Positions 17,750 through 26,913 of a DNA stretch of 64,000 nucleotides are shown here, piece after piece. Position 1 is the first letter of the stretch; the number at the start of each line of letters is the position of its first letter. The translations under genes and the position numbers were made by a program. Under the pieces are notes generated by a model. It searched no databases. It saw only the letters and a program-made list of their open reading frames with translations, and was not told the origin of the DNA. Origin of the DNA: Chryseobacterium wanjuense (GTDB taxonomy: Bacteria; Bacteroidota; Bacteroidia; Flavobacteriales; Weeksellaceae); contig NZ_FOIU01000003.1 of NCBI RefSeq assembly GCF_900111495.1, positions 186,001 to 250,000 of the forward strand. The letters are read 5' to 3'.

Positions 17750-19228
17750 ATGAGTGTAGTAGCAAGACAAGGATTCAAATACTCCATTATTGGTTATGTG
17801 GGTTTTTTGTTGGGTACCATTTCCGCGATTTTCATTTTCCCGAACGATTTTGAATTTTACGGAAAACTGCGCTACATCCTTCCCAGCGCGGAATTTTTGG
17901 TTCCGTTTGTGGTGATGGGAATTTCGTATTCTAATGTGAAATTTTTTCATACTGTGGAGAAAGACGGCAAAGAACAGAATATGCTTTCTTTATCATTGCT
18001 TGTGATTTTTGTTAACTTTCTCATTTTTTTGTTAATATTTTTTCTTCTCCCTTATTTTTATCCAAAATTCAGGTATTCAGAGGCATGGAAGGCCAAAGAA
18101 ATCATTTTACCGATGGTTCTGATTCTTTCATTCTGTGCCATTTTCAATAAATATACTTCCAATTACAAAAGAATAGTTGTCTCTAATATTTTTGACAATC
18201 TTTTCCCTAAAATAGCTAATCTTGGGGCTTTTTGCCTGTTTTTCTATTTTGCTTTGTCTCAAAATATTGCCTTTGCATTTTTCTTCGGAATGTTTGCGTT
18301 GATGCTTTTCGGATACATTTATTATACCAATACCCTGAAAAAAATAAACCTGGATTTCAGTACAGATTACTTCAAGAAAGATGGCTTCTGGAAGGAGTTT
18401 TTTAATTACAGCTTTTTCGGTTTTTTAGGAACTTTTGGAAATTATCTGGCGATCAACAGTTTGATGATCGGGGAATTTATGGGAATGGAGGAAAATGGGA
18501 TTTATGCTGTTTTATATGCTTTGATTTCTTTAATTTCTATCCCGCAGCTTGGTTTATTCAATGTTTCAGCTCCGATTATCAGTAAAAATCTTGCAGACGG
18601 AGACATGGAAGGACTTGATAAATTTCATAAAAAAACATCTTTAACTTTATATTTTCTAGGTGCCGTTTTGTTTTCGTGCATTATGGTAGGATTTCCTTTT
18701 TTGACGCAATTTATGCCTAAAAACGGCGTGATGCTGAGAGAATATGAGCCGGTGGTGTGGATTTGGGGATCGGCGGTTTTGGTAGATTTGGCAACGGGAT
18801 TCAACGGGAATATTATTTCTCTGTCAAAATATTACAAGTTCAATATTGTGGTGATGCTTTTGCTGGCCGGATTAACCATCAGCCTGAATCTTTATTTCAT
18901 CAAAAATACAGATCTGAAATTGATCGGAATCGCTTTGTCTACGGCGATTTCTTTAACAACTTATAACGTCATTAAAATCATTTTCAATTACGTTATGTTC
19001 AAAGTTTCGCCATTAACTATTGAGATGATTTTTGTATCTATTATCTGTACTCTGGCGATTACGGTGGCCATTGTTCTGCCTAATTTCACCAATAATTTCA
19101 TCAATTTGATTTACAAGCCAGCCGTTGTATTGCTGTTGATTTTTATCGGGAATTATTTCACCAAAGTCTTTCCTATCGAGGATTATCTGAACAAGAATTT
19201 TATTAAAAGTATTCTTAAATTTAAATAG
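17750..19228 (+). CDS. Polysaccharide flippase (Wzx/MATE-like)
   Basis: A 492-residue integral membrane protein with about 12-14 predicted hydrophobic spans, matching polysaccharide biosynthesis/MVF exporters that flip lipid-linked glycans. It begins MSVVARQGFKYSIIGYVGFL, the usual start for such proteins. It follows the FkbM gene closely, and its last eight bases overlap the 3' end of the convergent glycosyltransferase gene. It probably belongs to a small surface-glycan patch. Confidence 0.85.
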   Translation: MSVVARQGFKYSIIGYVGFLLGTISAIFIFPNDFEFYGKLRYILPSAEFLVPFVVMGISYSNVKFFHTVEKDGKEQNMLSLSLLVIFVNFLIFLLIFFLLPYFYPKFRYSEAWKAKEIILPMVLILSFCAIFNKYTSNYKRIVVSNIFDNLFPKIANLGAFCLFFYFALSQNIAFAFFFGMFALMLFGYIYYTNTLKKINLDFSTDYFKKDGFWKEFFNYSFFGFLGTFGNYLAINSLMIGEFMGMEENGIYAVLYALISLISIPQLGLFNVSAPIISKNLADGDMEGLDKFHKKTSLTLYFLGAVLFSCIMVGFPFLTQFMPKNGVMLREYEPVVWIWGSAVLVDLATGFNGNIISLSKYYKFNIVVMLLLAGLTISLNLYFIKNTDLKLIGIALSTAISLTTYNVIKIIFNYVMFKVSPLTIEMIFVSIICTLAITVAIVLPNFTNNFINLIYKPAVVLLLIFIGNYFTKVFPIEDYLNKNFIKSILKFK

Positions 19229-20264
19229 AAATCAGGCTGTTTAAAACCTTTTCTAAATTTTCACGAACTGTATTTTTATTGTATTTCAGCTGAAAATCAA
19301 AATCTTTGTTTTTAAGCTCTTGAAATTGCTTTAAAATATCTTGCTTTTCGGGAATAATGAAATCTAATTGACAGGGATAATTTTCAGGGAAAACGGCTAA
19401 TTTTCCGTATTTGATAGCATCCCCTAAATTTCCGGTCATTTTTGATTTTCCATAAATTTCTTTTTGGCTAAAAAACTCAGTTTCAGGTTGGATCGGACAC
19501 CACAAAACATTAGCTTTACGCATCCAGAAGTCAAAATCTTTTTGTGAAACTCTTTCGGAAAAATACGTAACATCCACATTTGAAGGTAATTGTATAGCTA
19601 TTTTTTCAAGTTTTTTCAATTCATGATCTTTTGCCTTGCCTAAGAATATGAACTCATACTTTTCGTCGGTTTTAAGGTTTTGTATCATATTAAAAATATG
19701 ATCATAATCCCTTCTTTTCTGAGAAACCCCACCCGGAATTACCACAACAAAATTCTGATTTTCAGATCTTTCAAAATTTTGAGTATAAAAAATCGGTAAA
19801 AATTTGAATCTTTCTGAAGATAATGCTTCATCCAAAACCAAAACATTTTTTGTTTCCTGATAAATCTTTGATGCGTTGAAAAGTCCTTCTTTCCACCATA
19901 ATTTTAGCCGGTAAATGATATCTGCTTTAAAAATATTTTTAACCAACCTCAACCCTGATGTACGGGTAAAATTAAGATTATGAACAATAACTGCAGTATT
20001 GTATTTTTGTGTAATAACCTGAAAAGTATTGAAATAACGATGAAGAGTTCCGATAATCACCAAATCGTAAGCCTTATTTTTCAGCTGATCCAGAATCATC
20101 GAACTGTCCGACAGAAAAATATTCTCCCCGTCATTCACCTGATTTCTGATCTTTTCCGAAAGATAAAAATCAACAAAAAACTTCTGCGAATCCTGCATGA
20201 TATCCATGAAAGACTGGGCAATCTCGGCGTGAGTGTCGATTTCTATGTAGGCTATTTTTTTCAA
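19221..20264 (-). CDS. Probable glycosyltransferase (GT-B-like)
   Basis: A 347-residue soluble protein. It starts MKKIAYIEIDTHAEIAQSF and has a mid-region VVIPGGVSQKRRDYDHI followed by YEFIFLGKAKDHELKKLEK, a pattern like the donor-binding half of GT-B glycosyltransferases (loop with GG, later GKSKMTGNLGDAIKYGKLAVFP). I cannot assign a CAZy family. It converges on the flippase gene with an eight-base overlap and is upstream-adjacent to a GT2 gene on its own strand. Confidence 0.6.
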   Translation of the reverse strand: MKKIAYIEIDTHAEIAQSFMDIMQDSQKFFVDFYLSEKIRNQVNDGENIFLSDSSMILDQLKNKAYDLVIIGTLHRYFNTFQVITQKYNTAVIVHNLNFTRTSGLRLVKNIFKADIIYRLKLWWKEGLFNASKIYQETKNVLVLDEALSSERFKFLPIFYTQNFERSENQNFVVVIPGGVSQKRRDYDHIFNMIQNLKTDEKYEFIFLGKAKDHELKKLEKIAIQLPSNVDVTYFSERVSQKDFDFWMRKANVLWCPIQPETEFFSQKEIYGKSKMTGNLGDAIKYGKLAVFPENYPCQLDFIIPEKQDILKQFQELKNKDFDFQLKYNKNTVRENLEKVLNSLISI

Positions 20265-20270
20265 ATTTTT

Positions 20271-20333
20271 AAGTTTTGGCTAAAGCCGAATTATTGATCT
20301 GTTTTTTTTAAACTAAAGCCTGTTCCTATTGAA
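20271..20333 (+). repeat. GGCTAAAGCC dispersed repeat
   Basis: The segment starts AAGTTTTGGCTAAAGCC and ends ACTAAAGCCTGTTCCTATTG. It is one of five members of a family found at 36007, 36996, 39238 and 61255, all in the same orientation in the window. Confidence 0.7.
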
Positions 20334-20357
20334 TATTTAAAGCAAAAATAAGTATTA

Positions 20358-21212
20358 TCACATCTTCAACCATTTCTTTTTCAGCATATTCCAACGTTGG
20401 TTGTTTATTACTTCCTGCTCTTCTTTTGAGATTTTTAATTCTAATTTTTGAGATCGGCAGTTTTCGTACGATGTAATGATTGTAAAGAAAAACGAAACAG
20501 ATTTGCTCTTCATGGCTTCTTTGGAAGCAGCGATGTAGGCCAGAAAACGGTTTAATCCCAAAAAATAAAAATATTTCCCATAATATTCTGCCGGTCTTAT
20601 CGTATAATCTGCGCCTTTTACCTTGATTAATTTTACGTGCAATTCAGGGAGAACAACTTCCTTCCAACCCAGATTTTCAAGCAGAATAGAATCAATATTA
20701 TCCCAGCCTAATGTTTCCCGTAACCCTCCCATTTGGAGAAAACTTTCCTTTCTATACGCTTTCATCGGGCCCCGGACATGGTGTTTATTAGAGTTTCCTT
20801 CGTATACCCAATCTCCATTTTTTTCAATATATAATAGTCCGCCAACCAAACCGTAATTTGAATTGCTTTTAAAAGACTTTTCAAGAATTTCAAGGTAATT
20901 TTCGGGTAGAATGATATCTGCATCAAATTTACAAATGATTTCAAACTCATCCATATTCTGCGTATTCAAGCCGTTTTTGAAAGCATTAACAACTTTTGAG
21001 CCCGGCTGATGTGCAGATTTTTCAAGATTAATGGTTTCAAAACGCGTATCGTTATCAATATATTTCTTAATAACTTCTGCTGTTTTGTCCGTAGACCCGT
21101 CGTTGACAACCACTATTTTAAAATCCTTAAAACTTTGCTGTTGTAAAGAATTGAGAGTAAACGGAAGATTATTTTCCTCGTTATGCGCAGGAATGATGAT
21201 TAAAAACCTCAA
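20358..21212 (-). CDS. Family 2 glycosyltransferase
   Basis: A 284-residue GT-A glycosyltransferase. It has FLIIIPAHNEENNLP, VVVNDGSTDKT and the metal-binding FDADI, followed by YIEKNGDWVYEG and a typical ETLGWDNIDSILLENLGW. It probably transfers a sugar in surface-glycan synthesis. It lies just upstream of the other glycosyltransferase gene on the minus strand. No membrane span is obvious. Confidence 0.88.
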   Translation of the reverse strand: MRFLIIIPAHNEENNLPFTLNSLQQQSFKDFKIVVVNDGSTDKTAEVIKKYIDNDTRFETINLEKSAHQPGSKVVNAFKNGLNTQNMDEFEIICKFDADIILPENYLEILEKSFKSNSNYGLVGGLLYIEKNGDWVYEGNSNKHHVRGPMKAYRKESFLQMGGLRETLGWDNIDSILLENLGWKEVVLPELHVKLIKVKGADYTIRPAEYYGKYFYFLGLNRFLAYIAASKEAMKSKSVSFFFTIITSYENCRSQKLELKISKEEQEVINNQRWNMLKKKWLKM

Positions 21213-21277
21213 GTTTGAATTATATTAATTAAAATAATCAAGCGATAAACAATAAATACAAAATTATCAATTATCGT

Positions 21278-22696
21278 TTACCGCTCATCATTTATCTTAT
21301 TTGTTTGCGGTTTCAGCATGTTTTTAGGATCAAGGATTTCATCTAGTTTTTCCTGAGAAAGAATGCCTTTTTCCAATACCAGATTATACACGCTTTTCCC
21401 TGTTTCCAGCGCTTCTTTTGCAATCTGAGTCGATTGTTTGTAGCCGATGTATGGGTTGAGTGCCGTTACAATTCCGATGCTGTGTTTTACCATATTTAAA
21501 CAAACATCTTTGTTCGCCGTGATTCCTTTAATACATTTTTCGCGAAGCGTATCCAAAGCATTTCCAAGGAAATGAATATTTTCCATGATAGCGTGGGAAA
21601 GTACCGGCTCCATTACATTTAACTGTAACTGCCCCGCTTCTGCTGCGAACGTCACCGTAAGATCGTTTCCGAAAACTTTAAAACAAACCTGATTAACCAC
21701 TTCCGGAATTACAGGATTTACTTTTCCGGGCATAATAGATGATCCCGGCTGCATCGGAGGTAAATTGATTTCGGAAAGTCCCGCTCTCGGCCCTGAAGAC
21801 AATAATCTTAAATCATTGCAAATTTTCGACAATTTCACGGCAAGGCGCTTCATTGCTGAAGAATAAATGACATAAGACCCTGTATCCGGCGTGGCTTCTA
21901 CCAAATCCGGTGCGGAAATAACAGGAAAGCCTGTTAATTGTGCCAAATTTTTCGCACAAAGCGTCGCATAGCCCACCGGTGCGTTGATTCCGGTTCCGAT
22001 TGCTGTTGCGCCCATGTTGACTTCCACAAAAAGATTAGCGTTGTTATTTAATTTAGAAATATCTTCTTCCAACGTTGCTGCAAAGGCTTCAAATTCCTGC
22101 CCCAACGTCATCGGAACAGCGTCCTGAAGCTGCGTTCTTCCCATTTTGATCACATCCTGAAACTCCTTCCCTTTCTCCCGGAAAGCATCAACAATTTTTT
22201 CCAATTTTTCAACCAATGAGGTATTCATCTGAAGAAGCCCCATTTTAATGGCCGTTGGATAAGCATCGTTTGTAGATTGTGAAAGATTAATATGATCATT
22301 TGGCGAACAAAATTCGTATTCCCCTTTATTTTTACCTAATTTTTCTAAAACTCTGTTGGCAATTACCTCATTCGCATTCATATTGATCGAAGTTCCTGCC
22401 CCTCCCTGAATCATGTCTACGGGAAACTGCTCGTGAAGCTGTCCGGCGATAATTTCGTCGCAAACTTCTGCAATTTTAAAATATAGATTTTCATCAAGCA
22501 GTCCCAGTTCATAATTTGTTTTTGCTGCTGCTTTTTTCACGAAAGCCAACCCTTTGATGAATTCAGGATAAGAAGATAAAAGCTGTCCGGAAATTTTAAA
22601 ATTGTTGATCGCTCTTTGCGTCTGTACTCCATAATAAGCATTCATCGGAACATCCAATTCGCCCAATAAATCGCTCTCTTTTCTGAAATTTTCCAT
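21278..22696 (-). CDS. aspA: Aspartate ammonia-lyase
   Basis: A 472-residue enzyme of the aspartase/fumarase superfamily, converting aspartate to fumarate and ammonia. The superfamily signature is GSSIMPGKVNPV, with GGAGTSINMNANEV and NDAYPTAIKMGL. The opening segment, FRKESDLLGELDVPMNAYYG, favours aspartase over fumarase. The upstream 100 bases contain irregular AACAATTTAAC / TACCAATTTAAC repeats common in flavobacterial intergenic DNA. Confidence 0.88.
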   Translation of the reverse strand: MENFRKESDLLGELDVPMNAYYGVQTQRAINNFKISGQLLSSYPEFIKGLAFVKKAAAKTNYELGLLDENLYFKIAEVCDEIIAGQLHEQFPVDMIQGGAGTSINMNANEVIANRVLEKLGKNKGEYEFCSPNDHINLSQSTNDAYPTAIKMGLLQMNTSLVEKLEKIVDAFREKGKEFQDVIKMGRTQLQDAVPMTLGQEFEAFAATLEEDISKLNNNANLFVEVNMGATAIGTGINAPVGYATLCAKNLAQLTGFPVISAPDLVEATPDTGSYVIYSSAMKRLAVKLSKICNDLRLLSSGPRAGLSEINLPPMQPGSSIMPGKVNPVIPEVVNQVCFKVFGNDLTVTFAAEAGQLQLNVMEPVLSHAIMENIHFLGNALDTLREKCIKGITANKDVCLNMVKHSIGIVTALNPYIGYKQSTQIAKEALETGKSVYNLVLEKGILSQEKLDEILDPKNMLKPQTNKINDER

Positions 22697-22793
22697 AATT
22701 TACGTTATAAATTAATGTAACAATTTAACCATGTACCAATTTAACAATAAAATTATATATTGCTACACTGCTAGATTTTTATATTGTTACATT

Positions 22794-23822
22794 CTACTTC
22801 ACCGGATATTTTTGTATTAAAGCCTGTAATATTGAGAATGTCTCAGCATCCATAATTCCGTCGTAATTCTGCGGACGGAAGTGATACTGGAAGGCTTCTA
22901 TCGTTTTCTTTGTAGAATCATCCCATTTCCCGCTCAGGTCCAGGGCATAACCGAATTTCTGCAGTTGAGTCTGGACATTGAAAATAAATGAAGGATCGTT
23001 GTATTTCAACTGAAAATCGGTAGAAGTTGCCAAATCATAAAAACTTTGTTTAACCGCTTCATCATACCACATCCCAATCTGGTATTCATCGTATAATTTC
23101 TTCCATGGAAACATTGGTCCAGGATCCTGTTTTCTTGTAGGAGCAATGTCTGAGTGCGCCAAAACATTCGTCGGCGGAATCTGATATCTTGTAATAATAT
23201 CTTTTGCCAAAGCTGCTACTTTTTTCACCTGAGCATCATTGAAAGGAACAAAAACCCTTTTCCCTATGGAGTCTGCGGTATAGCCCATATTTACAATTTC
23301 AATTCCGATAGATGTGTCGTTAAGATTTTTATCGGCTCTCCAGGCGCTCACTCCGGCGTGGTAAGAACGTTTGTTTTCATCAACCAGCTGATAGATTTCA
23401 TTATCCCCAGTGTTGTTTACCAGATAGTGCGCGCTTACCGCCTGCTGCGTAAGAACAGTGATGGATTTATCATCCGGAAGCGCCGTATAATGCAAAATCA
23501 GATATTTTTGTCTGAAATTCTGCGCAATAGCAGGAAAATACGTTTTCACTACCTTGTATCCGGCCGGTTTTGCAGAAACGATAGAACCATAACTTACCGT
23601 ATTGTCATTTTTTGTAGGATCTGCAATATTGGTGGTAAAAAATTCTACGCCGTGATCGTTGGTAATTTGTGGTTTTGGCTTCTCTGTAGTTGTTGTTTTC
23701 ACTGCAGTTTTTGGCTTCACCACAGGGGTTCTCGGGATATATTGTCTTTTTTTAGAATTTTGCTGTGATGTACACGAAAAAACCAAAGCACTTAATCCGA
23801 TGATATATAATGTTTTACGCAT
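22794..23822 (-). CDS. N-acetylmuramoyl-L-alanine amidase lipoprotein with peptidoglycan-binding domain
   Basis: A 342-residue lipoprotein: the signal MRKTLYIIGLSALVFSC has the lipobox cysteine at residue 17. After a Pro/Lys/Thr-rich linker comes an AmpD-like (amidase_2) domain with zinc ligands in LILHYTALPDDKS and VLAHSDIAPTRKQDPGP, and the IGIEIVN strand. A C-terminal peptidoglycan-binding domain (about 280-340) follows. It should cleave the lactyl-peptide amide bond in muropeptides in the periplasm. Confidence 0.9.
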   Translation of the reverse strand: MRKTLYIIGLSALVFSCTSQQNSKKRQYIPRTPVVKPKTAVKTTTTEKPKPQITNDHGVEFFTTNIADPTKNDNTVSYGSIVSAKPAGYKVVKTYFPAIAQNFRQKYLILHYTALPDDKSITVLTQQAVSAHYLVNNTGDNEIYQLVDENKRSYHAGVSAWRADKNLNDTSIGIEIVNMGYTADSIGKRVFVPFNDAQVKKVAALAKDIITRYQIPPTNVLAHSDIAPTRKQDPGPMFPWKKLYDEYQIGMWYDEAVKQSFYDLATSTDFQLKYNDPSFIFNVQTQLQKFGYALDLSGKWDDSTKKTIEAFQYHFRPQNYDGIMDAETFSILQALIQKYPVK

Positions 23823-23851
23823 TTGCCTATTTTTTTAATCATTTATTAGCT

Positions 23852-23859
23852 CAAAAATA
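23852..23859 (-). promoter_or_regulatory. -7 promoter element of the amidase gene
   Basis: The minus strand reads TATTTTTG, 29 bases before the ATG. No good -33 element was found. Confidence 0.5.
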
Positions 23860-23881
23860 CACAAATTTTTCTTGAAAAATA

Positions 23882-23913
23882 TTTGGTAAATAAAGAAATC
23901 TGTTCTATATTTG
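23882..23913 (+). promoter_or_regulatory. Promoter of the first tRNA operon
   Basis: TTTG (23882-23885), a 20-base spacer and TATATTTG (23906-23913) give a full flavobacterial promoter 46 bases before tRNA-Ser. Confidence 0.75.
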
Positions 23914-23959
23914 CACTCGCAATAAAGGAACAACGATCATTAAAAAACGAAGATAAACA

Positions 23960-24044
23960 GGAGGGTTGCCGGAGTGGTTAACGGAGCAGTTTGCTAAACT
24001 GTCGACGCGAAAGTGTCGCAAGGGTTCGAATCCCTTACCCTCCG
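23960..24044 (+). tRNA. tRNA-Ser (GCT)
   Basis: An 85-base class II tRNA. Acceptor GGAGGGT pairs with ACCCTCC, the anticodon loop TTGCTAA holds GCT, and a long variable arm (GACGCGAAAGTGTC) is typical of tRNA-Ser. The T arm contains GGTTCGAATCC. CCA is not encoded. It is first in a three-tRNA operon. Confidence 0.95.
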
Positions 24045-24063
24045 CTTTCTTATATATCTTTTT

Positions 24064-24138
24064 CGGGGCGTAGCGTAGTCCGGTCATCGCGCCTGGTTTG
24101 GGACCAGGAGGTCGCAGGTTCGAATCCTGCCGCCCCGA
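24064..24138 (+). tRNA. tRNA-Pro (TGG), copy 1
   Basis: A 75-base tRNA. Acceptor CGGGGCG pairs with CGCCCCG, and CCTGG-TTTGGGA-CCAGG gives anticodon TGG. The sequence is identical to the copy at 27523-27597. Confidence 0.96.
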
Positions 24139-24190
24139 CTTTAAAGCTTTTTATTTTTATAATAACTAAGCGAGAATCAAAACTTTTTTA

Positions 24191-24264
24191 GGGTGCGTAG
24201 CTCAGCTGGATAGAGCATCTGCCTTCTAAGCAGACGGTCAAAGGTTCGAATCCTTTCGCGCTCA
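24191..24264 (+). tRNA. tRNA-Arg (TCT), copy 1
   Basis: A 74-base tRNA. Acceptor GGGTGCG pairs with CGCGCTC (two wobble pairs), and TCTGC-CTTCTAA-GCAGA gives anticodon TCT. The sequence is identical to the copy at 27621-27694. Confidence 0.96.
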
Positions 24265-24268
24265 CTTA

Positions 24269-24315
24269 ATGACACCATTATGACAATTTAGGCCAAATGG
24301 TGTCATTTTATTTAT
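24269..24315 (+). terminator. Terminator of the first tRNA operon
   Basis: ATGACACCATT (24269-24279) pairs perfectly with AATGGTGTCAT (24296-24306), followed by a T-rich tract. Confidence 0.85.
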
Positions 24316-24429
24316 AAATACTTGTAATTCAGCCTATTTAAAGTATTTTTCACTCTTTTACCTTGTTTTCTAAAGCAAAAATTTTTTCCTAAAAACCCAA
24401 TATTTTATCTTTTTTAGACGATTTTTCGA

Positions 24430-24727
24430 TTAAAGCTCCTTATTATTGCCACGAATTAAATAGTTCACAAACTCTTGCGATACATCCACATACCGTTCTT
24501 TTACATGATTAAACCTTCTTGCACCATTCCTTCTTCTGCGAATCGGAAATATTCTGTAACCAATATTCCATCTTTGAAGTGAGTAATAATACTTCGATGC
24601 CCTTCTCTCCCCCAGTGAATTCCCCAATCACGATTTTTCATATATGTATTGAGATAATCAGGTTTAACCAATAAACTATAAATACCTGACTTCACACTCT
24701 CACCTTCCCATTATGTCGTATACAACA
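24430..24727 (-). pseudogene. Frameshifted, 5'-truncated gene remnant of unknown function
   Basis: Two overlapping minus-strand frames read as one protein if a single frameshift near 24525 is allowed. The first part runs WEGESVKSGIYSLLVKPDYL... to ...YFRFAEEGMVQ, and the second continues RRFNHVKERYVDVSQEF... to the stop at 24430. The composite of about 95 residues looks like real protein, rich in aromatic and charged residues. Its upstream end stops at a TAA inside the palindrome at 24707-24734. I do not recognise the family. Confidence 0.4.
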
Positions 24728-24734
24728 TAATGGG
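24707..24734. repeat. 28-bp near-perfect palindrome
   Basis: CCCATTATGT (24707-24716) and ACATAATGGG (24725-24734) flank a GTATAC core, so 13 of 14 position pairs are complementary. No T tract follows. It could be a protein-binding or recombination site, or an insertion scar. Confidence 0.55.
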
Positions 24735-25053
24735 AATAATGTTGGCAATTTAGTTTATGTTGACTAATACCTGAAAATATTCTTGAAGGTCATTTAAATA
24801 ATTTCATCACAACATTTTTATCCATTTGCATATTTTTTGCTTTTAGTATGTGAGGGTATCTGCAAAAAAGTTTAGGTCATGTTTAATTATATATAAGGAT
24901 TCTTGCACCATAAAAATCCATCAGGAAGCACCTTTATATTGGGAAAGGATTAATTTTTTCAAACCTCTATTAGATAAGTAATACACAGCAAAGTCGTTGC
25001 AGACTGTGGAGAATCCATAAACATTCATGACATTAATCATCCGTATTATCCAT
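24735..25053. other. AT-rich stretch without a recognisable gene
   Basis: No convincing coding frame on either strand. The only structure noted is a 10-bp inverted repeat, AATCCATAAA (25012-25021) with TTTATGGATT (25053-25062), which overlaps the 3' end of the next minus-strand gene and could help end its transcript. Confidence 0.5.
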
Positions 25054-25974
25054 TTATGGATTATAGTCTGAAACTCTAATAATATGCATATTCAGTAGTC
25101 CCGTATTTCCAATTGCTAATTCTTCTGTTGAGATCCAATAACCACTGGTATTTATTTCAGGTACAAATTCTACTACATTATCCTGTTTTACAATGATATT
25201 ACCTACTGCAATTCCACTTAATCTGAACAGACCCGAACCTTGTCTAACCCCATTATAATCAACATTATGAGTGATATTGGTTGTATAAGCAGATGTAGGG
25301 GACGCTAAAAAATTCGGAATAAGCTGATAGGTAACCTGGCTTCCTAATCTATCCGTAAGCGCTGGATCGTTGGCTCCGTCTCCGGTAACATCTCTTTTAT
25401 AAACAAAAGAGAACTGAAGGGTTACATTATAAATACCAGATTTCAGGAAACGGATCCCCCTGTTGTTGTCAGCTGTTCTCACAGCTATGTATGAAGTTGA
25501 ATTAAATGGAATTTCAGTACCATTAACAAAACGAAGGCTTGATACTTGGCCGGAATTATAGTCGGTTGCACCACTTCCTCCGGAATAGGCAGAGATCGAC
25601 ATTGTCGAATTTCTATATGTTGTGGAAAATAAAGAGCTTGGGGAAATGACCTGATTTACATTGCGCCATTTGTCTTCAGCTGAATAATAATAGTACAGAC
25701 CCGATTCTGTAATTAAGCTTGTTCTAGGTATGGGGGAGGTGGGAACAGATGTTGCAAATACAAACATCCCATTTTGTCCTGCTCCTACGGTCATTTGTTG
25801 TATTTCATCTCCGGTTAGTTTAGGAAATATTATTCCTTGGGCAGTAGTAGGTTTTGATGCTATATAGGCAACATCCAACGATCCTTGAGGAACTGCTGTG
25901 TTTATACCTATCTGTGCTGAAATTTCAGTTAAACCTATCACTAAAATTAACATGCTGATGACCTTTTTTTTCAT
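25054..25974 (-). CDS. Secreted protein with GINTAxP-type N-terminus, function unknown
   Basis: A 306-residue secreted protein. The signal peptide covers about residues 1-20 (ending EISA), and the mature start QIGINTAVPQGSLDV is a pattern shared with the protein at 30884-31795 (NIGLNTANPGSTLDI). A FPKLTGDEIQQM segment and an aromatic YYYYSAEDKWRNV follow; the C-terminal half is beta-strand-like. Such proteins are frequent in Chryseobacterium and may be surface or adhesin-like, which is inference. It is the only intact gene between the two tRNA groups. Confidence 0.75.
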   Translation of the reverse strand: MKKKVISMLILVIGLTEISAQIGINTAVPQGSLDVAYIASKPTTAQGIIFPKLTGDEIQQMTVGAGQNGMFVFATSVPTSPIPRTSLITESGLYYYYSAEDKWRNVNQVISPSSLFSTTYRNSTMSISAYSGGSGATDYNSGQVSSLRFVNGTEIPFNSTSYIAVRTADNNRGIRFLKSGIYNVTLQFSFVYKRDVTGDGANDPALTDRLGSQVTYQLIPNFLASPTSAYTTNITHNVDYNGVRQGSGLFRLSGIAVGNIIVKQDNVVEFVPEINTSGYWISTEELAIGNTGLLNMHIIRVSDYNP

Positions 25975-26587
25975 ATTCTAGTTATTATAATTGTTCTTAA
26001 AATTTGGTAAAAATGATACCAGTTACAGCAACGGCAAATGTTGCTGCGTGAGCAGTTGAAAGTCATTATTGAAAAATTAACAAGCTTCAAAAAAAATTAT
26101 TCTTAAAAAAATAAATACCTTGCCCTCAATAAGATCAGACTCTTTTTAAGTTATATTACCATTATTGTTGCTCAGGCTTTGCATCTATTATATCTACGAG
26201 GAACAGTTCAATAAACACAAAACCTACAAGCAACAAGACAATAAATTTTTTTTCAACAAAGTTGTTTCAATCTATTCAAAAGTATTGATTAATAATTTTT
26301 TCTAAGAATTCAGCTTGTACGAAAATTACTACATATGCGTACTAAAACCACTACACACTTTGTCTAAAAAAATAAGACAAATTGTATTGGATCTTGACTC
26401 TAAGTTTTACAAATTTTAAAGAGATAACTCAAATTAATCTTGAAGAAGAAAATTTACAAGGGAATAATACCTATTATAATAAATAAAGAAATAGTAATAA
26501 TTAGTTATGGCCTAACATTTAAATATTTTAATACACTGTTTTATTTATTGCTGAGATTATCACCATTCAACCATAAATATTATTACT
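25975..26587. other. AT-rich stretch without a gene; contains a hairpin shared with 32.2 kb
   Basis: No gene is seen. A hairpin TTTGTCT/AGACAAA with an A-rich loop lies near 26359-26381, preceded by CACTACACAC. A similar ACTTTGTAG/CTACAAA hairpin lies at 32225-32250, upstream of the related secreted-protein gene. Confidence 0.45.
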
Positions 26588-26729
26588 ATGATTATAAGTG
26601 AAGATCTATTAATAGCAAATGGAGCGATGCCCGAAAGCTATTTGGCTCATGAAGTAATTTTCAAGGAAGGAACTATGCCCGGTCTTACTTTCAGATTGTA
26701 AAAAGAACTGTTGCACTAAATAATTATTA
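26588..26729 (+). pseudogene. Frameshifted 5' fragment of a Crp/Fnr-family regulator gene
   Basis: From ATG 26588 the frame reads MIISEDLLIANGAMPESYL, AHEVIFKEGTMPG. After a one-base shift it continues as YFQIVKRTVALNNY, ending at a TAG. This resembles the start of the cyclic-nucleotide-binding domain of Bacteroidota Crp/Fnr proteins, where a YxQIVxGxVKLNNY-type segment follows PK/PG. Only about 47 residues remain and the DNA-binding domain is gone. Confidence 0.5.
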
Positions 26730-26913
26730 GCGTCCAAATCTGGGAAAGGAGGTTTCTTCGGCTGTTGTGGGTGTAAATGAAATTTAACAGGTTCGTTTCA
26801 TCAACTTCTATTTTTCTTTTGAGATATATAAATTTAAATTAGAGTAGATATTTTGCTTTGATTATTGTTTCAATCTGGTTCATTTTCTTTCATTTCAACA
26901 TTATTGTAGAATA

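Noticed and set aside
23154..23768. 204-codon frame antisense to the amidase gene
   Set aside because: It is a reverse-strand shadow of a clear enzyme gene, with atypical composition.
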